Source: Gammaproteobacteria bacterium (GTDB lineage: Bacteria; Pseudomonadota; Gammaproteobacteria; Burkholderiales; Burkholderiaceae_C). Taken from it: a stretch of 64,000 bases of DNA. The stretch's first letter is position 1. The number at the start of each line of letters is the position of its first letter. Made by a program: the position numbers and the translations under genes. The stretch is from the NCBI GenBank assembly GCA_018815325.1, contig JAHIYE010000010.1, forward strand, positions 1 through 64,000. The letters are read 5' to 3'. Positions 62,536 through 64,000 of this stretch are shown here, piece by piece. Below the pieces are notes generated by a model that saw only the letters and a list, made by a program, of their open reading frames with translations, was not told the DNA's origin and ran no database searches.

Positions 62536-64000
62536 GGCTGCTCTCCGGCCACTACGTCATCAGCCCAGAAGTCCTTGCGACACAGGCCACGGGCCGCGCA
62601 AAACTCGCAACTCATTCCCTCTCCCAGCGCAGGCAGCGCGGCCCCTTGTTCCACACGCTGCATGTCGTGCACGATGCCTTCAATCAGCGCATCACGGACG
62701 TCCACGATATCGTTCTGTTCATAGGTTTTGGTCGGTGTTGTCTCGCCCAGATTCACATAGGCTGCACGCAGCGTGTCGTTCGGCATCAAGGCCGCGTAGA
62801 AGGCCAGCTGGGTGTCCTCGAATGGCTCCTTGATGCGTTTGCTGGTGGTGTCACGCGACTCGGTCTTGTAGTCAATCACCATCACCACGCCCTGCGCATC
62901 CTTGTCCACCCGGTCGAGCCGTCCGACCAGCGTCCATTCGCCCAACGAGAGATCCTGCGGCCGCTCACCCTCGTCAAAACGCAGGCCAACCGCCTCGTGC
63001 TCGGCCAGCCACTCGAGGTAGCCCTCGCGCACGCGCGGCCAGGCCGCCAGGAAAGGCAGAAACTCATCTTGCGCCAGCCGCATGGACGCGGTGACGGAAG
63101 ACGCTGCCGCATCCAGCAGGACACGTCGTGCGGCAAGTTCCGGTGTCGACTGGGTCTTGAGCTGATCGTGAAAAGCCTTGAGCACCGCATGCAGCCAGAG
63201 GCCAAAATCGCGCTTGTCGAGTTCGCCCTCGATCTCCTCGGCCTCCTTCAGACCCAGCTGGCGCAACGCGAAAAACCGGTACGGGCAATGACGCAAGTCG
63301 CTGTAGGCGCTGGCCGACAGGCGCTTGACGTGAAGCTGGGGCGCAGCCGGTGCCGGCCGCCGTTGCGGCATGGCAGTCACCTCGCGCTGCGCACGCGGGT
63401 CGATGGCCTGGATGCCACCATGCTCAAGCCGCAGCAACTGCACCAGCGGGCTTGGCAGCAGCGGCTCGCCGCCCTCATCACCCGTGCGCCAGAGCACATC
63501 GACCCGGGGCGTGCCCAGCGCCTGCTGCCAAGCAGCGCGCAGCGCAGCATCCAGTGTTTCACGCAAGGGCAGGCCCAGTGCCAGGCGTTGGGCGGCCGTC
63601 CAGAGACCGGGCGGTTCCGGCGACGGATTGAGGCGCACCTCGTCGCAGCCAGGCAGCACCACGGCGGCAAAGGGCCGCCCCAGCATCTGGGCCAGCGGCA
63701 GGATCACGACCTGCTCCTGCAGCGGATACTCGGGCGTGAAGCTTGCCCCCTCCAGCGCCTGGTCCACCCAGCGCGTGAATTCCATCAGGCTCCAGCGACG
63801 CCCAGCCCACAAGGCATCTGCAGGCAATGTAGCCCCGGGAAGCAGACGCAAGGTGGCCAGCAGCTTGTCGCCCGCCACATCGTCCTGCAGCAGCGCCCAT
63901 TGGCCACTGTGTTGCAGCAACTCGCGCAAGGCCTGCAGCCACTGCGGCAGGGTGCGCGGACGCTGCAGTCCGTCACGCAGGGCTTGCACTTCGTCCAGCA
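62532..64000 (-). CDS. AddB-like PD-(D/E)XK nuclease with iron-sulfur staple (5' end outside window)
   Basis: The visible 489 residues are the C-terminal part of a RecB-family nuclease. LRHCPYRFFALRQLGL and, near the end, SCEFCAARGLC give the four cysteines of the AddB iron-sulfur 'staple'. Between them lie the nuclease residues: WLHAVLKAFHDQ, LVGRLDRVDKD, MVIDYKTES (catalytic Asp and Lys) and QLAFYAAL. The frame is open to the window edge. It overlaps the addA start by four bases. The N-terminal helicase-like part is not visible, so its state is unknown. Confidence 0.88.
   Translation of the reverse strand, partial: LDEVQALRDGLQRPRTLPQWLQALRELLQHSGQWALLQDDVAGDKLLATLRLLPGATLPADALWAGRRWSLMEFTRWVDQALEGASFTPEYPLQEQVVILPLAQMLGRPFAAVVLPGCDEVRLNPSPEPPGLWTAAQRLALGLPLRETLDAALRAAWQQALGTPRVDVLWRTGDEGGEPLLPSPLVQLLRLEHGGIQAIDPRAQREVTAMPQRRPAPAAPQLHVKRLSASAYSDLRHCPYRFFALRQLGLKEAEEIEGELDKRDFGLWLHAVLKAFHDQLKTQSTPELAARRVLLDAAASSVTASMRLAQDEFLPFLAAWPRVREGYLEWLAEHEAVGLRFDEGERPQDLSLGEWTLVGRLDRVDKDAQGVVMVIDYKTESRDTTSKRIKEPFEDTQLAFYAALMPNDTLRAAYVNLGETTPTKTYEQNDIVDVRDALIEGIVHDMQRVEQGAALPALGEGMSCEFCAARGLCRKDFWADDVVAGEQP

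Overview
The window is about 64 kb of moderately GC-rich chromosome. Family-level gene content, gene order (ilvB-ilvN-ilvC-psd-pssA-leuA; aat-bpt; dnaX-ybaB-recR; nadE-glnB) and two short dispersed repeat families suggest a betaproteobacterium of the order Burkholderiales, most likely Comamonadaceae (Rhodoferax-like). The species cannot be fixed from sequence reading alone. Nearly all of it is housekeeping chromosome; no phage, plasmid, IS element or CRISPR array was found.

Layout. 1-5.3 kb: end of a class I fumarase, murI, tRNA-Arg and tRNA-Pro, the N-degron transferases aat-bpt, an IclR regulator and a PBP7-type peptidase. 5.4-12.6 kb (minus strand): branched-chain amino acid genes ilvBNC and leuA with phosphatidylethanolamine genes psd-pssA. 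leuA is preceded by a leucine-rich leader peptide and an intrinsic terminator, a classical attenuator. 12.9-16.2 kb: a sigma factor with a membrane DUF3619 partner, DUF3106, RDD protein, dgkA and a LOG-family protein. 16.2-20 kb: nadE-glnB and a FemAB-like gene swollen by in-frame repeats. 20-26 kb: a signalling cluster (CheW, receiver-kinase, NarL-type regulator, zinc-binding chemoreceptor under a probable FliA promoter, and a phosphorylation-dead copy of the regulator). 26-29 kb: soluble and proton-pumping pyrophosphatases. 29-38 kb: TetR/di-iron pair, moaA-mobA-moeA, cbpA-cbpM and a P-type ATPase. 38-49.3 kb: RND efflux pair, rnhA, methyltransferase, gloB, mltD and an ABC importer. 49.5-64 kb: sensor kinase, MAPEG, recR-ybaB-dnaX, an amidohydrolase, HPP-CBS protein, the SRP RNA gene, a flavoprotein and an AddAB-type helicase-nuclease pair that runs off the end.

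The most unusual signal is a short palindrome-plus-tail repeat ('family A'). Eight copies share an invariant 42-nt distance from a GCT start to a GGGCT block. All eight point the same way on the + strand whatever the direction of the host gene. Five lie in frame inside protein genes (murI, FemAB-like, moeA, dnaX, addA), and three overlap the stop codon of a gene. This resembles REP or Rickettsia palindromic elements. A second GC-rich family ('B') is present as two intergenic units and as three in-frame 27-codon units. Other notable items are an A9 slippage site in dnaX that would give a 379-residue gamma form, the leuA attenuator, and a pseudo-receiver with four key residues replaced.
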